Below, in pieces: positions 41,726-53,885 of a stretch of 64,000 bases of DNA. Position 1 is the first letter of the stretch, and each line of letters starts with the position of its first letter. The position numbers were made by a program, and so were the translations under genes. The notes beneath the pieces are model-generated. The model worked only from the letters and a program-made list of their open reading frames with translations. It was not told the origin of the DNA and searched no databases. The DNA is from Salvator merianae (Eukaryota; Chordata; Lepidosauria; Squamata; Teiidae). The DNA is taken from assembly GCA_003586115.2 (NCBI GenBank), contig QVOM02000053.1, positions 3,495,524-3,559,523 of the forward strand, written 5' to 3'.

Positions 41726-43867
41726 TAACAATGTAGACAGGGCAATTAGCCACCTGAAGGTGTAATGAGAACAAAGTTCACCCCAAATAGATTATTTTCC
41801 TTCAGACACGACTAAGTCCTTGATTTAAGTTTGCAGAAGTACTAAGATAAAGACAGAATCATTTGCCAATCTAGTACCTTCCCTACGGTATAAAGAACCT
41901 TCAGTGTTTGGAAAAGAGGACAGTGGAAATCAGAATTTGACTGAAATGTCCAATAGCCACTAATTTGGACTTTCAAAAATTTCTTAAGGAATATAACTTC
42001 ACCAAATTTGTATAACAGAAGTGGCTAGAAGTAGAATGATTTACCTTCCATTTTTTAAAACCTGTTTTTAACCTTCTATCTTTCTTTTATCTCTTGAAAC
42101 CCTGAGTCTGAAAAGCTAAAGTCAAGGGAGAGAAAAGGGTTTCATTTTAGGAGTGCACAGTTATAAATTACTTCAACAAAAGTCTGTACTCTTATGTTTT
42201 AGAAGCTACTACAGGGTGACAGGTTCCCCATGGCCATTGGTGTAGAGATCATGTCTGCAAAAGCAGAAGTACTTGGTCCCAAACCCTTTAAGAACCACTG
42301 AAACATTATTGTTTTTGCCACATATTTCACTGTGGCCCATCTAAACTTCCCTGTGAGAAACGTGTAGGTTGAGAACCACCCTTTGGAAAACTCTGCCAAT
42401 GAATACTGCCTGATCCTTTCCTATCCTGTTTAACAAATATACAAAGAACCCAACAAATCTTGCAGCTGCTTTTCATTCAGGGAATAGGATCAGATTATAG
42501 GCCAAACTGGGTTTTTAATGACATGAGCAAACATCTGCTGTATCATACTTAGTGAAGCAGTTATATTCAAACACAGCCGTGAAAGCAAAAATAAGATAAA
42601 ATTTCTAAAAAACGAGGAGCAAGACATGAATGTCTCTTTGCATCCTTATTATTCAATTAATATTAATCCCATGGTTTAATGGTGGTCAGCCTCAGTTCTC
42701 CATCCACATTCTCTTGGTTTCAGGAAAAATTCAGTTCTCCTAAATGCCAATAACATTATCTTTTTGTAAATGTAAATTGGGCTAAAAAGATGGTAATAAA
42801 CTGTAGGCAATATTGCAGAGAGGAACAATTAGAAATTAGGGGGGTTACACTGAACATATTACATCAGTTTTCACCAAGACAATCGGTGCATTTGTGAAAT
42901 TTTAGAAATTATGTTACTTCAAAGGAATAATAAAGGAGCTTGCACCTGCTCCTAAAACTTTTATTTAGAACAAAGGTTTTGCAGAGGAACAGTATTGTGC
43001 CAAATCTGTGAAATCCATTCGAAAGTAGTGGTGTGCAATGCTACTGGGTAAGGATGTACAAAACATTTTGGTATGAACTGTTTTGCACTTGACACAAGGC
43101 GCTCCAAAAAGAGACTCGTTCTCAGTTTGGAACATAGCCGAGTCATTTCCTCCTCCCCGCTACAGCTGATGGGGTGAGGTTTTTTCCTCCAGTTTCAACA
43201 GCGATTGGTGCTGAAAGGAAAGAAGAAAAACTGAAGATCAGTTGTTGAGGTTGAAAGGCAGGTCACCGTTTTCTTCCCCTTTCAGGAGCAACTGCTGTTG
43301 ACGAAAAGGATTGCTGCTGAAATGGGAGGGGGGAAACTGCTGCCAAGCTGCTGCCATAAACATCTGGAATTGTTTTTTTAATCCCCTTTCACTGCTTGCT
43401 GTTTAGCCAGAACTGTTAGTTGCTGGGTTCTACCCCCTTCTGATTGGTTCAGAAATGGTAGGGAAAGGCTCTCACCCTCTAAGACTGGAACATTCAGAAC
43501 TGCTAAGTGTTCCACTGGAACTAGCTGTTCCAGAAGAATACTCGGAATCTTCTAAGACTTTCTGAGTTTTGTTTTTGCTTGGTTTTAAGTGTTTTATGTT
43601 TTGAAGACATCTTAAAGGTATGGTTTTATTTGTTTGTTTGTAAGCAGCCCAGAGAACTTTGGTTATTGGGTGGCTATTTAAATTTAGGAATTAATAAATA
43701 AAAATAATAAGTTTCTTTCCCGATTGCCTTAGGTTATTGTTTCCCTTTTAAAAAAATAATCTTCTAGATTGATTCGGATTGCCTTATCTAGAAATGGTAG
43801 CTTAATTTTTGTTATCCCCCTCCAGTGACATATAATAGAGAATGTGTTTCAGTGAAGAACAGATGAT

Positions 43868-44180
43868 CTATAACTGAGATGTGCACGAACTAAAATCGGC
43901 AAACCAGTTAATCAAACAAACAGTTATTCATGTTTGAATCTGAACTTGTTAAAAAACAATACCATTTTTTCATTGAAAAGCTCTTTTCAAGGGCAAAAAC
44001 ACAGCGAACACGAACAGTTTGATCAAACAGTTTATGTTCATGAATGGGTGACTGATTCAGTTTGATCGAATTTTTGGATTTTCGAACAACCGAATGTTCA
44101 GTTCGATACAAACAATTGTGAACTAGCTGGTTCTCTGAAAACCATAAATCAACTGAACCAGTTCAGCATATCTCTAGTCT
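43868..44180. mobile_element. MITE with GAGATGTGCACGAA end
   Basis: It begins CTGAGATGTGCACGAAC and ends CAGCATATCTCTAG, which are imperfect complements. The interior shows repeated GTTTGATC, GAACAG and TTCGAAC motifs. The core CATTGAAAAGCTCTTTTCAAGGGCA is like the cores of the elements at 27,908 and 57,780, so it is probably the same superfamily. Confidence 0.55.
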
Positions 44181-44524
44181 ATATGTATAGAAGAACATGG
44201 AGAGTTGGGTGCTATTTGAATGCTAAATTTCCAGCTGCATTACTTATAAAGCTTCTGCACTAGAATCTTAAGTTTCCACAGTATCCTGGTTTCAGATTAA
44301 TGCATACATCTTTCTTCCCAGTTTTTATGGCTTCAAGTCAATCATAACCCATGCATTTTGAAACTTAGCCATTTGCATTTTTTTCTTTTAAAAAAAGAAT
44401 CCATCAGAATGAGTGCTAGCAACGACTGAACACTGAAGAATCAAAACTTTCTAATTGTGGTGCTGGAGCAAATTTCTGATAGCCCCTTGGACTGCAAGAA
44501 GATCAAATCGGTATACTAAAGATG

Positions 44525-44815
44525 ATACTGATACTAAAGGTAATCAACTCTGACTGTTCACTGGAAGGACAGAAACTGAAGCTGAAGCTCAAATGCTTTG
44601 GCCACAATGGAAAAGACCCTGATGCTGGGAAAGATGGAAGGCAAAAGGAGAAAGGGACGGCAGAGGGTGAGATGGAGAGATGGTGTCATGGAGGCAACAA
44701 ACAAGAATTGGGCAAACTCTGAGAGACAGCAGAGGACAGAAAGGCCTGGCGTGCTACAGTCCATGGGGTCACAAAGAGTCGGACACAACTAAATGACTAA
44801 ACAACAACAAAGTGC
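44525..44815 (+). mobile_element. BovB LINE 3' end (RT C-terminus and tail)
   Basis: The plus strand encodes EKTLMLGKMEGKRRKGRQRV, RWRDGVMEATNKNW and, after small gaps, RPGVLQSMGSQRVGHN. This is the characteristic BovB reverse transcriptase C-terminus (KIEGKRRRGRQRMRWLD..). The nucleotide end GTCACAAAGAGTCGGACACA followed by ACAACAACA is the BovB 3' tail. The copy is 5'-truncated. BovB is the classic horizontally transferred LINE shared by squamates and ruminants. Confidence 0.92.
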
Positions 44816-45441
44816 AGATTAGTACAAAATAAAATGCCACCCGAATTCTATCCTCGTTCCACTGAAAGCGCATTGTTATTATTATTTATTTGAATTATGT
44901 GTATTAAAAGGCAATCGAAACCATGCAATTCATTCATAAGCACCACAAGGACGGCATGCTTGAAACCCGCTGATTTTTATATATTCGGCTTCGTGGACCC
45001 CGTACGATTCTCTTTTGTGCATACAAAACGCGTTGGCGTCTTCTGAGCGACCGGTGCGTGTTGGCCACCCGTCCCATCCAAGTACTTCTGAACTCAGGGA
45101 ATACAGGCAGGGAGGGCTTGCTCCTCTTGTCCTTGTTATCACAGGGAGGGAGGGCTCTTGGAGGCTGCATAGCCACCGAACATCCCGTTGCAGAGAAACC
45201 TGGCCTGTTCTGCCTGTTGCCCAGGTAACCGGCCTCCTGTCTCAACCACAAGGCTCAACAATAAATGCACATATCTCTCTATGCAAACACACACACACAC
45301 AACGAAATAAGCCCTGCACCTAACAGCCTGGGGTTGAACAAAAGTGAGAGATGTCTCGGGCAAAGGCGCTACCTTCTATTAGTTTGAGCTAATCTCCAAA
45401 GCTCAGCGCCCGATTAGTCGACAAGGAGCGTTCATCTGCTA

Positions 45442-45482
45442 AGAGGTGGGGTGGGGTGGTTTGGGGTGGGGTGGGGTGGTGG
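45442..45482 (+). repeat. GGGGT tandem repeat (G-quadruplex motif)
   Basis: Seven G runs of two to four separated by T or TTT on the plus strand, enough for a quadruplex. It lies 300 bp from the CpG-rich segment. Confidence 0.8.
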
Positions 45483-45779
45483 ACCCTTTCCAGTCGCCTG
45501 CTAATTTAGCAAAAACTGTTCCACCATCCAGCATCATTCAAGTGACTTGCATTTCTCCCCTACCAACCCTAATTCCTCTTTTTCATTTTATCCCCCACAT
45601 TCTGCAACTGTTTTGCTCGTCTTTCCCTCTCCCAGGAACCTCCCTCCTAGCAGAAGATCTTCCAAAACACTGCAAAACATTTAAAAAAACCCACCCTGTT
45701 TACCTACCTAGGCTGCTGACCCCTTCCTTGCTGAAATGCGCTATTTTGTTGTAGTTTTAGCCCAGCCTTGCCATAAATG

Positions 45780-46140
45780 GCTGTGGAGTGGGCTTCTCTC
45801 CCCAGCGCACCTGCATCATCGGTGTCGTCAGCAGGAGTAAAATGTCGAGCATGAGAAACGTGCTCGCTCCAGAAAGCCGCTGCTGGCCCCACCAGTGACC
45901 TGGGTACCAAATCGGCAGGCGCGAGTGAGGCACGCGGGCAGGAGGAGGCAGAGAAGCTGCAGGAAGCCGAATCTCTCCGCTTCGGGGCTCGTATTTAACG
46001 TCGGAGCGTAACGTCGGACGGGACTGTTTCCGTCTGGGATGATTTATGCCCGCACGCTGTGCTACCAAAGAGCACCGCAAAGCAATCAAACTGACCCCTG
46101 GAAGCCGGCAAGAGGTTTCCCTGCCCCCAAGACGCACAGC
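45780..46140. promoter_or_regulatory. Intronic CpG-rich segment, possible internal promoter
   Basis: Roughly 30 CpG dinucleotides occur in about 350 bp, far denser than the surrounding A/T-rich intron. On the plus strand it is followed by a consensus splice donor AAGAG|GTAAGT at 46,187/46,188, so a plus-strand, antisense first exon is possible. A minus-strand alternative first exon for a short CMIP form is the other option; no minus-strand ATG exon with a clear donor was found. It could also be a repeat-derived CpG cluster. Confidence 0.4.
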
Positions 46141-48712
46141 AGAGTTGTACTTTGCAGCAGCAGCAGTTCATTTTCTGAGGCTAAGAGGTAAGTTTTGTTA
46201 CACTGGGGTTTGCTTTTCTTCACATCCCTCCTGCCTTCAAGAAGATGCTGAGAATGGCTGCAGATACACCTGTGATCCAGGTCTGGTTCTCAACATATGT
46301 GGATTCTTTAGAAAGGCTTTGTATGAGTAAAGCACCCTTAGGCAGGGACAGCAAATGCAATCCGCATTTTTTAGGAACATTCTAATGCTGCTTTTAGGGA
46401 AATAAGGATCAGTTCCGAAACCACACACACTACTAGCAGGGCACTAACAGACAGCAGCAAAATGAAGGACAACACCCTTTTTCCCACAGACTCTTGCCTC
46501 ACAGCCCCTCCAACTAAAGTTCAAATGAGTTGGCTACTGTTTTCTGTTGACTGACAGGTAGAGAAGATCCTCTCTTCAGAATCTTAGGGTGAATCCAAAC
46601 AGGGTCAAAACCCCGTAATTATCTCACAACTGAATCTGATTTGCCAGATTTTCATGGTGCTCCCAATGCAGTTGCAGAATATAGACCCAATTTACCAAGT
46701 TATCGTTATTCCGGTAAAATTAACTATCATAGTGCCATATCCTGTTACTCCATGACTGCAGCACTATCTGGATCAGTGGGTGAGAAATGCAGCAAGAGTT
46801 TGACGTGAGCTGTGGCTACTCAGAAATACTTTATGTGATACTACTGGTCACCTGTAGGGTGCAACGGAATGGTTAGGTCCCGCGGAGAGAAAATCTAACA
46901 GCTGTAACGTCACTTTGCTGCTGCAGCAAATGCTAAAAGGCAAAGTTTTGATCAGACGTCTAGACAATGTGTGATCGTTCCAGATGTGCTTTTGTACCAG
47001 TACATCGATAAACTGCGGAATAAATAAGCGAAGTCTGGTGGCGTCCTACATCTGAACATTGCATGGCTGTCAAACATCTGTTCTCCCTAGAGAACAGATC
47101 GCTCCTTGCCTTTCATAAGTTCTTGTTAAGCATCTCCAATGGTTCCCATGTGCTTTGGCAACGCAACAACACGCCCAGATCCAACAAAACTATTTGCAGA
47201 AGGATATTTGTATTAGCCTCTTAACAGCAAGCAACAAGAAGGAATGTGATGACATTTTCTGAAATTCTGAATGCATCTGATGAAGGTCTTTAAGTGGCGC
47301 AAGGATGCCCGACACGGTCTTCAAAACCCACCGCATCTTTTTCCTACAGCATCGGTAAGAAAAGGCTTCCTCCCGGCAGAATTACAGTCGACTGCTAGAA
47401 AAATTGCCAGGGAACACCAATAACTTTTTACACGCCTCTTCCAAACTGGAAGCCTAGAATGCGGTAGTTTTGCCTCTTAGGATGCTGGCGGACGACCAGA
47501 GCTTTGCAGAACATCTGCAGGGCTGTGAAAATCTGTGAGCGCTCTGCGTTTGCAGCTGCTTTTCTGCAGAGCAAAAGCCAAGGGTTAAGGCACGACGGAC
47601 GTGGTCTCACAGGACACAGGCATGGAATATAGAGTCCCCATGTGAAATGAAATAAGGCGCCGTGAGCAAACACTTGCGAACTTTGCAAGCTTCTCTATGC
47701 TTAAGATGTAGTTTCCCTCGCATTATATAAGCCAAAAAGATTTAAGAAAATCCTGTGACGGTATGGAGGCCCAGAGGCCCCCCAAACAGCAATCACCCCC
47801 TTCCCACAGGTTCCGAACACCCGCCCTTAAAGCAACAGGCCGCCACTGCTCTCTACCCATCCCCACAAAAGCAATGCCATCTGTAATGAAATGCTGCAGC
47901 ACAGGATACTGTTGCCTTTTTTTTGTTTGTTTTTCAACATGCTACTTCCTCTTTCCATAACCCGCTTTCGTCTCTTTACTATCCATATTTTATTTTTTAC
48001 AAAAACCGTGCAGTACTGAGTGGTGACCGACAGCGACCTAGGGGTTACAGAAAACACTCGGAACCTCTACCATTGTTTTGGACGTCATCTCTGGGCTCCT
48101 GCCTCAGACAGATCCTCTGGAAACACTCAACTTTAATGCCCTGCTATGACTTTGCCTGCCCTGCAAGTTCTCTGAAATCTGTCAAATATCTGCCAAGGCA
48201 AACAGCTCAATGTTAAGCAGAAACTCTTATTCAGAAAACACTTAAAAAGAAAAAGAAAGGAAACAACTCTTTACACTGAGATCCTCCAGTATAAAATAAG
48301 CCAGCTGGAGTTTGAAGGAGATACGGGGAGGAAAACAAGAGAAAACATGTGATGTTTTCTGTTATTATACTACGTCAGTTGAAGGTGGGGAAGTACCAGT
48401 ATACAGTTTACGGAAGCTACCTTGCCTCTTCCCCTGTAAGGGCAAATCTGCACTGGCCGGTATACTGGACCAGCAAGTGTATAGGATACACTAGTAAGCA
48501 TACTAGTCACTCCCTTTCTCACAATTTTGTGCTCCACAGCAGGTAGTCACTGGGAGCAAAGCCGGGACCTCTGCAACATGTGGAGGCACTTGACTCATGA
48601 GCATTCCTGACACTCACTAGTTTCAAGTGCGAACAGGCCAGTGCTACTGTGGTTCTTAAGCACTATCGAGGCCAGGCGAGGTCCTGGTGCCAATTACACA
48701 AAGGCCCTTTCT

Positions 48713-48856
48713 GCACTGGGCCTTATTCTGGATTATACACTGGAACAGGGGCCTGCTGTCCGCATGCTGGTGCAGACTATGGCATGCCACCAACATGCGG
48801 ACGGCAGGCCCCCATTTGGGGATATAATCCGGGATAAAACCTAGTGCAGAAGGGGT
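48713..48856. mobile_element. Copy of the GGCCCTTTCTGCA MITE family
   Basis: It starts GGCCCTTTCTGCACTGGGCC and ends GTGCAGAAGGGGTC. The two halves are reverse complements around a centre at about 48,783 (GCAGACTATGGCATGCC), with conserved motifs GGATTATA, GGCCTGCTGTCCGCATG and their complements. Confidence 0.75.
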
Positions 48857-49422
48857 CATACATTCCATGGCGTATGTTTGTTTGTTTATTTATTTGTTTG
48901 TTTGTTTGTACTTTTATCCCACTGTATCTTCTCTTGGCAGGTCCAGGAGGGATTTGCTATTACCTTTCTCTCGGAAGATCCTGGGGAATCAACCCTCATG
49001 ATAGCAGTAAACAATTTCAGTTTGGAGTAGCAAACCCACTCTGCTCATCCATGCGTTTTTTGCATTATTTCCTTTAAAACAGATTACACCTGTTTGGCTA
49101 CCCATATCATGCTGTCCCTTCTTAATGACTGATCAGTAAACAAAGCCTTTGTTTGCTCATGGCTCAGGATAACAAATGGCTCTTGACTGAACTGGCAATA
49201 CTGCTCTCTAAGTTGCAAAGAAGCGGAGAGCTGGGGTGGGGAAATATTTAACTTTCGGGCCACAGACAACCTGCGGATAAGGGATGTCACAGAGATGGGT
49301 GGAATGGCATATAGATAACCTATACAAATCGGCAGTGCTATACAGCAGCTCATGTTCATCTAGGGTGCTTATTAAAGGACGGTTCATGCACGATTGTTGG
49401 AGAATTACAAGGAGCTGCTTAC

Positions 49423-49473
49423 CTTCCACTGCAACGAATGAAACCACTGATCCCTTAGATAACTGTTTGCAGC
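49423..49473 (-). CDS. CMIP: CMIP coding exon, residues ~143-159 (PH C-terminal helix)
   Basis: A 51-nt exon encoding AANSYLRDQWFHSLQWK, phase 0 at both ends. The acceptor is TTCTAG and the donor GTAAG. The W of DQWFHSLQW is the conserved tryptophan expected in the C-terminal helix that closes a PH domain. It is too short for a standard ORF list and was found by reading the minus strand. Confidence 0.95.
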
Positions 49474-49837
49474 CTAGAATTTAAAAACAGAGAGGGACCA
49501 GGGATGGGGGGAGAGGAGAGGGGAGGGGAGAGGAAAAAAAACATTAAGCACAAGCATTCAGTTTTGCTCCTGTTGCACACCATTTAACCAAAACACAAAC
49601 CAATCCCCCAGTCTTGAAAGCCTGGAAAACAGCACACCATCTCATTTATATGGTCCTTCCCCTGCAGCACGTCTTTCTCCTTCCAGATTGCTTACGGCTT
49701 TGGAACGTGTCCTTTGCCTGCCTGAAGCACTGGCCTGGAACAGCTCCAAGGAGGAGCAATTTCGGCTTTGCAACTTTCAAAGTCAGCGCTAAGTGAAGCT
49801 CTAACTGCCACAGTTACAAAAGAAAAGAAAAGAAAAC

Positions 49838-49982
49838 AGGAGAGGAGAGGAGAGGAGAGGAGAGGAGAGGAGAGGAGAGGAGAGGAGAGAGGAGAAGAGA
49901 AGAGAAGAGAAGAGAAGAGAAGAGAAGAGAAGAGAAGAGAAGAGAAGAGAAGAGAAGAGAAGAGAAGAGAAGAGAAGAGAAA
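49838..49982. repeat. 145-nt uninterrupted purine tract (GGAGA then GAAGA)
   Basis: Pentanucleotide GGAGA repeats turn into GAAGA repeats with no pyrimidine from 49,838 to 49,982. It is a purine mirror-type tract able to form triplex (H-)DNA. It lies about 365 bp upstream of the acceptor of the 51-nt CMIP exon. Confidence 0.95.
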
Positions 49983-50021
49983 TCCTTGGTTCCCCAAGTC
50001 TGGCTGTGCTGCGTGTACAGA

Positions 50022-50023
<2 letters not shown>

Positions 50024-50078
<55 letters not shown>

Positions 50079-50101
50079 TATTACTACTACTACTATTATT
50101 T
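50024..50101. repeat. TTA trinucleotide microsatellite
   Basis: About 19 TTA units grading into CTA, 42 bp from the purine tract. Confidence 0.95.
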
Positions 50102-50640
50102 TGCAGGCCACCAGGACATAGCAGCTGATCCCCCTTCTGCCCCATTTTGTGCCATCAGACTCTGTGAATCCCACTGAACTGGGCAGTCATAATCCCGAGC
50201 ACCTCAGCAGTCTGGGGAAAGGCAGCCAAGGAGGGCATACTTCCAAAAGCGAGGGGTGCTAGGAGGATGCCAGCATCGTCCCAAGAAGGCCTGACTTCGG
50301 AATCCAGGGCTGTTTCTACACTCACCAGTGTGGTCCAGACCGGTGGGTTCAGACCAGCCCCCACACCAGCCCTGGCTGTCCTCCGAGGGTTAGGTGCAAA
50401 GGTTCCTAGCCTTCGGACCACCAGGGAACCCATTTCAGCAGTGTGCTTTGGTGTGCCACTGAAATGGGGTCCCCAATGCTCCTGAATGCAGGAGGTGTGG
50501 CCTCTACATGCTTCCATGTTCTGGACCAAGACCGACTGATCCGCTGGCAGACCCCAATGTAAACATCCAGCAGTAATCCCAATCAGGACCTCTCTGATTG
50601 GGATTACGCTGCATCCAGTGCATTTTCTTCAACCTTCTAT

Positions 50641-50807
50641 GGCCCTTTCTGCAATGGGTCTTATTCCGGAACATAACCTGGAATAGGGGCCTGCTGTCCG
50701 CATGTCAGTGCAGACCACATCAGGCCCCACCTGGGCCTGCCATAGTCTGCACTAGCATGGAGAGACCAGGCCCCTATTCTGGAATACGGTCCAGTGCAGA
50801 AAGGGCC
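50641..50807. mobile_element. Copy of the GGCCCTTTCTGCA MITE family
   Basis: A 167-bp full copy. The left end GGCCCTTTCTGCAATGGGTC and right end GGTCCAGTGCAGAAAGGGCC are complements. Inner blocks AATAGGGGCCTG and CAGGCCCCTATT also pair. Confidence 0.85.
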
Positions 50808-52679
50808 ACAGAAGCTTAGCAAAGCTGGTAACATATCCGCAAGAGCGACTACTTCCACATCTTGTAGCCACTGATTTCAAAAATGGAAGAACGGGGCACA
50901 GTCTTGCAGCACTGCTCAAGGGAACCCCTCGCACCCCGTACCACTAGAATGTGCTCCACGCTGCACTGTGTCCCGTGGTCGCCCTCTCTTGCATCGGTAT
51001 TTCTCAAAAGCACGAGGAATGGTTTATGTGGAGGATAAATTGTTACAAAGAACACAGCTGTCTTTACAGCAGTGCTTTTTTGTAAACGATCTGAACGCTC
51101 TTGGTTTACTGGAACCTCAACAAAGGGAGGCAGAGAGGAAAAACTGTTTGGATTCAGCAACCGATGTGTATGCAAGTCATGTTTCATTTACAGTTATGCA
51201 AAACCTGTGTTTTATTGCAGACGTTTAGCCACACTGGCTCCAGTGATATGTCTCTGAATCTATGTCTCCCAAATGTTACAGGCTAGCAGGCTTCTACATC
51301 AACTTAGTTACTCCAGGACATGATACTGTTTCCTTTACGGATGCAATGCGGTGGATTTCTCTCATTTTCCTCTCCATTTTCACCTCGGTTTCCTACCTTG
51401 CCAGTATTCCAACCAGACTAATTTTTCATATACTTAATTGCACATATTTTGTAATTCTGTGTTGCTCAGTATTTCTTGCTTTGTACTTTGTTTATTCCAT
51501 AATCAGCCTTACATGAGGTTAGCAGAAAAGCAGTATGTAAGGGAAAGAATGAAACTGTTAGCTTGAAAGGAAGCCCAGAGCAACGACAGACCATAAATGG
51601 AGTGCAATTTCTTTGCACTTTTACCACTGAGATCTGAAAAATGTAGTGGTTTTCAAACAAAAAAGCGAAGCAAGTCATTGTTCCACTTCAGAGAATAAGA
51701 AATCAATTTCTATTCTGAGAAAGTTTACATCTCGCGTTTGCTTGGATAAACTCAGGTCAATTTGCTAGTTTTGCATCGCTCTTCTCAAATAGTTTTGAAA
51801 AGGACACTTTCTCTGCACAGAAAGGGAATTCAGGAAGGTGTGTATTTAAACACAATATAAGGGGATAAGAAAGTTAGACTGTCTCTGCCTTTAATCTGCA
51901 TCAATGGGTCCGGAATTGCCCGGCCCACTGATCCAGAACATGGGAAAGCATGGGTGGGACCAGTGCCATCTGCATCGATGTCACTGATCCGGATCAGTCC
52001 ACAGTGTGGCTGCGAAAACAGCAGGGACAGATTGCTGTGGCCCAGAACAACACCTTCTGCATGTTGTTGGCCAGTTCCAGCCCAAAATCCCCACCAGTCT
52101 CAGAGTCAGTCTTTGCAAGCTCTGATAGCTGGAAACCAAAGTTCCTGGTCTGGGAGCCACCAGGAGACCCATTTCAGTGGAGTCCATTGGTGTGCTGATA
52201 TGGGATGCCCTGGTAAACCGGATCATGGAGGTTCCTTCTGCACAACTCCATAATCCAGATTACCCTTGGCTAGTACGCCAGTGGACCTGCTGAATCAGGT
52301 CCACTGGCAATCCAGATCAGAAGCTTCCTGATCTGGATCATGCTCTGTCTGGTGCAGATGGGGGTGGCGCCTCTCTGGTTTGCACCAGCATGCTGTCAAA
52401 AGAGGCCCTGAAGAGCACTATGTGGTGACCAAATCCAGATCTAAGTGCAGATCTTTGCTTCTGAGACTTTCTCTCCAGTTTTGTCCCGCAAAGACTCTCC
52501 CCAGCTTCAGTCCCAACCCTCGTTCTTGAAGGAACTCCAGTCCCAAGTTACTCTTGGGTCACATGTGCTTCCCAGAATGGCTCCTGGTTCCTGGCTGGAC
52601 TTCTGCTGCTCCCTGTTCCAGACTGGGTTCCTGCCCTGTTGCTGGAAGTGCTGCCACCTCCAGCCACGTCTCTTGTTGG

Positions 52680-52925
52680 AAACTTTGTTCTAGAATATTC
52701 TATCCCTAAGGCACCTAGACTTAGAACTGCAAGGCGTCTATTAAGGGCCTATCTCTTTACCTATTTGAACGTTTGTGTCTTCCCTGACCCACCTAGATTT
52801 ACAATCTATTTTTTTAATTGCTGATTTTTCTCTGTATGTGGTTTTTAATCTTTCTTGTAAACCACTTTGAGATTGTTTTTTTAACGAGGAGCAGTATATA
52901 AATGTTTTAAAGTAAAAAAATTAAA
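52680..52925 (+). mobile_element. CR1/L2-clade LINE 3' end
   Basis: It encodes PKAPRLRTARRLLRAYLFTY near the end of an ORF. After the stop comes a typical 3' end: TTGTAAACCACTTTGAGATT, GAGGAGCAGTATATAAATG and an A-rich tail. Confidence 0.6.
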
Positions 52926-53279
52926 AATCTTTAAAAATTCAGCTTCCTGCTCTGGCCTGCAGCCCCTGATATTCCCAGGTGGTCTCTCATCCACTACCTT
53001 TGCTCAGCTTCCCAGGTCAGTCAAAATCAGAGAGGGAGAAGCCTAAACACTGAGGAAAATGGAAAACAATAGGCTGCTTGTGAGTGAGGGCTTAGTCATA
53101 AGGAAGGCCAGAGAGAAGTGAGGTAGGTATGAGTAGACTCCTACATGAGCTACACAAACAGGGCATAGGAAGATGACTCACAGGCCACATCTCTCTGTGG
53201 TTTAGGACAGAACCAGAGAGCTGTCACAAGGAAAAAAGCCAACGAGTGTCATGCCTTCCATTCTAAGGAGAGTTCCAGT

Positions 53280-53390
53280 ATGGCATGGAGATGAGAGTGC
53301 TGGACCCAGGACCTGGAATAATATGGTTCAAACCCCCAATCAGCTATGATACTCCCTGGGTGATGTTGGGATGCTTCCTGCCACTAAGGT
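53280..53390 (+). mobile_element. tRNA-derived SINE head
   Basis: Motifs TATGGCATGGAGATGAGAGTGCTGGACC, GGTTCAAACCCCC (B-box type) and CCCTGGGTGATGTTGGG follow the order of the common squamate SINE with a GGTTCAAATCC box and a CTGGGTGACCTTGGG body. Confidence 0.65.
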
Positions 53391-53689
53391 CGTCTCCGCA
53401 CTTATTGATATCCCGGGACAGCACAGGGCCTATTCCTGTTCTGGCCTTCTCTTTTCTGTACTCACTCTGATGTGGTCTAGAGAGGTGCCCACCCTAGAGT
53501 GCTGCGTCCGCATTGGACTCTAGCAGACCTGCTTTCTCAGGTCTACCAGTGTTCCAGGGGCGGCTAGATCATCTCAGGAAGGCACGCGGAGGAGTGCATG
53601 GCTCTTGACTGAGAACTTAATTCACATACAGAAGGGGGAAACCTGCAAAACTGTCCAACACAGCTACTTTCCTGAAAGCCCGAAATGCC

Positions 53690-53885
53690 CAGAGCCACTA
53701 TGGCTCATCAGCTAAAGAGCAGTGAACTAAAAACCAGCATCTGTGCCCAGGACTGTGAGTTCAAGTGCCGGTACAGGGACAAACGTCAGATTGTGGCTGA
53801 AGGTAGTTGCGTGCCCCCGATGAGTTCCCATAAGGATAAAACCAGTCGAGCGCTGCCTCCTGGAGGTTAAAGTAAAGGTGAAAGT
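53690..53885 (+). mobile_element. tRNA-derived SINE
   Basis: CTATGGCTCATCAGCTAAAG (A-box region) and GGACTGTGAGTTCAAGTGCC (B-box region) are spaced as in a tRNA-type pol III promoter, with a unique body after them. Confidence 0.6.

Noticed and set aside
45040..45120. 5S rRNA-like phrase AGTACTTGGATGGGA on the minus strand
   Set aside because: Only about 15 bp match the 5S gene; the rest of the internal promoter and the gene ends are missing, so at most it is a remnant of a 5S-derived SINE.
49692..50177. Long ORFs encoding runs of SSLLF, EEKRR, I, N or Y
   Set aside because: They are translations of the GGAGA/GAAGA and TTA microsatellites.
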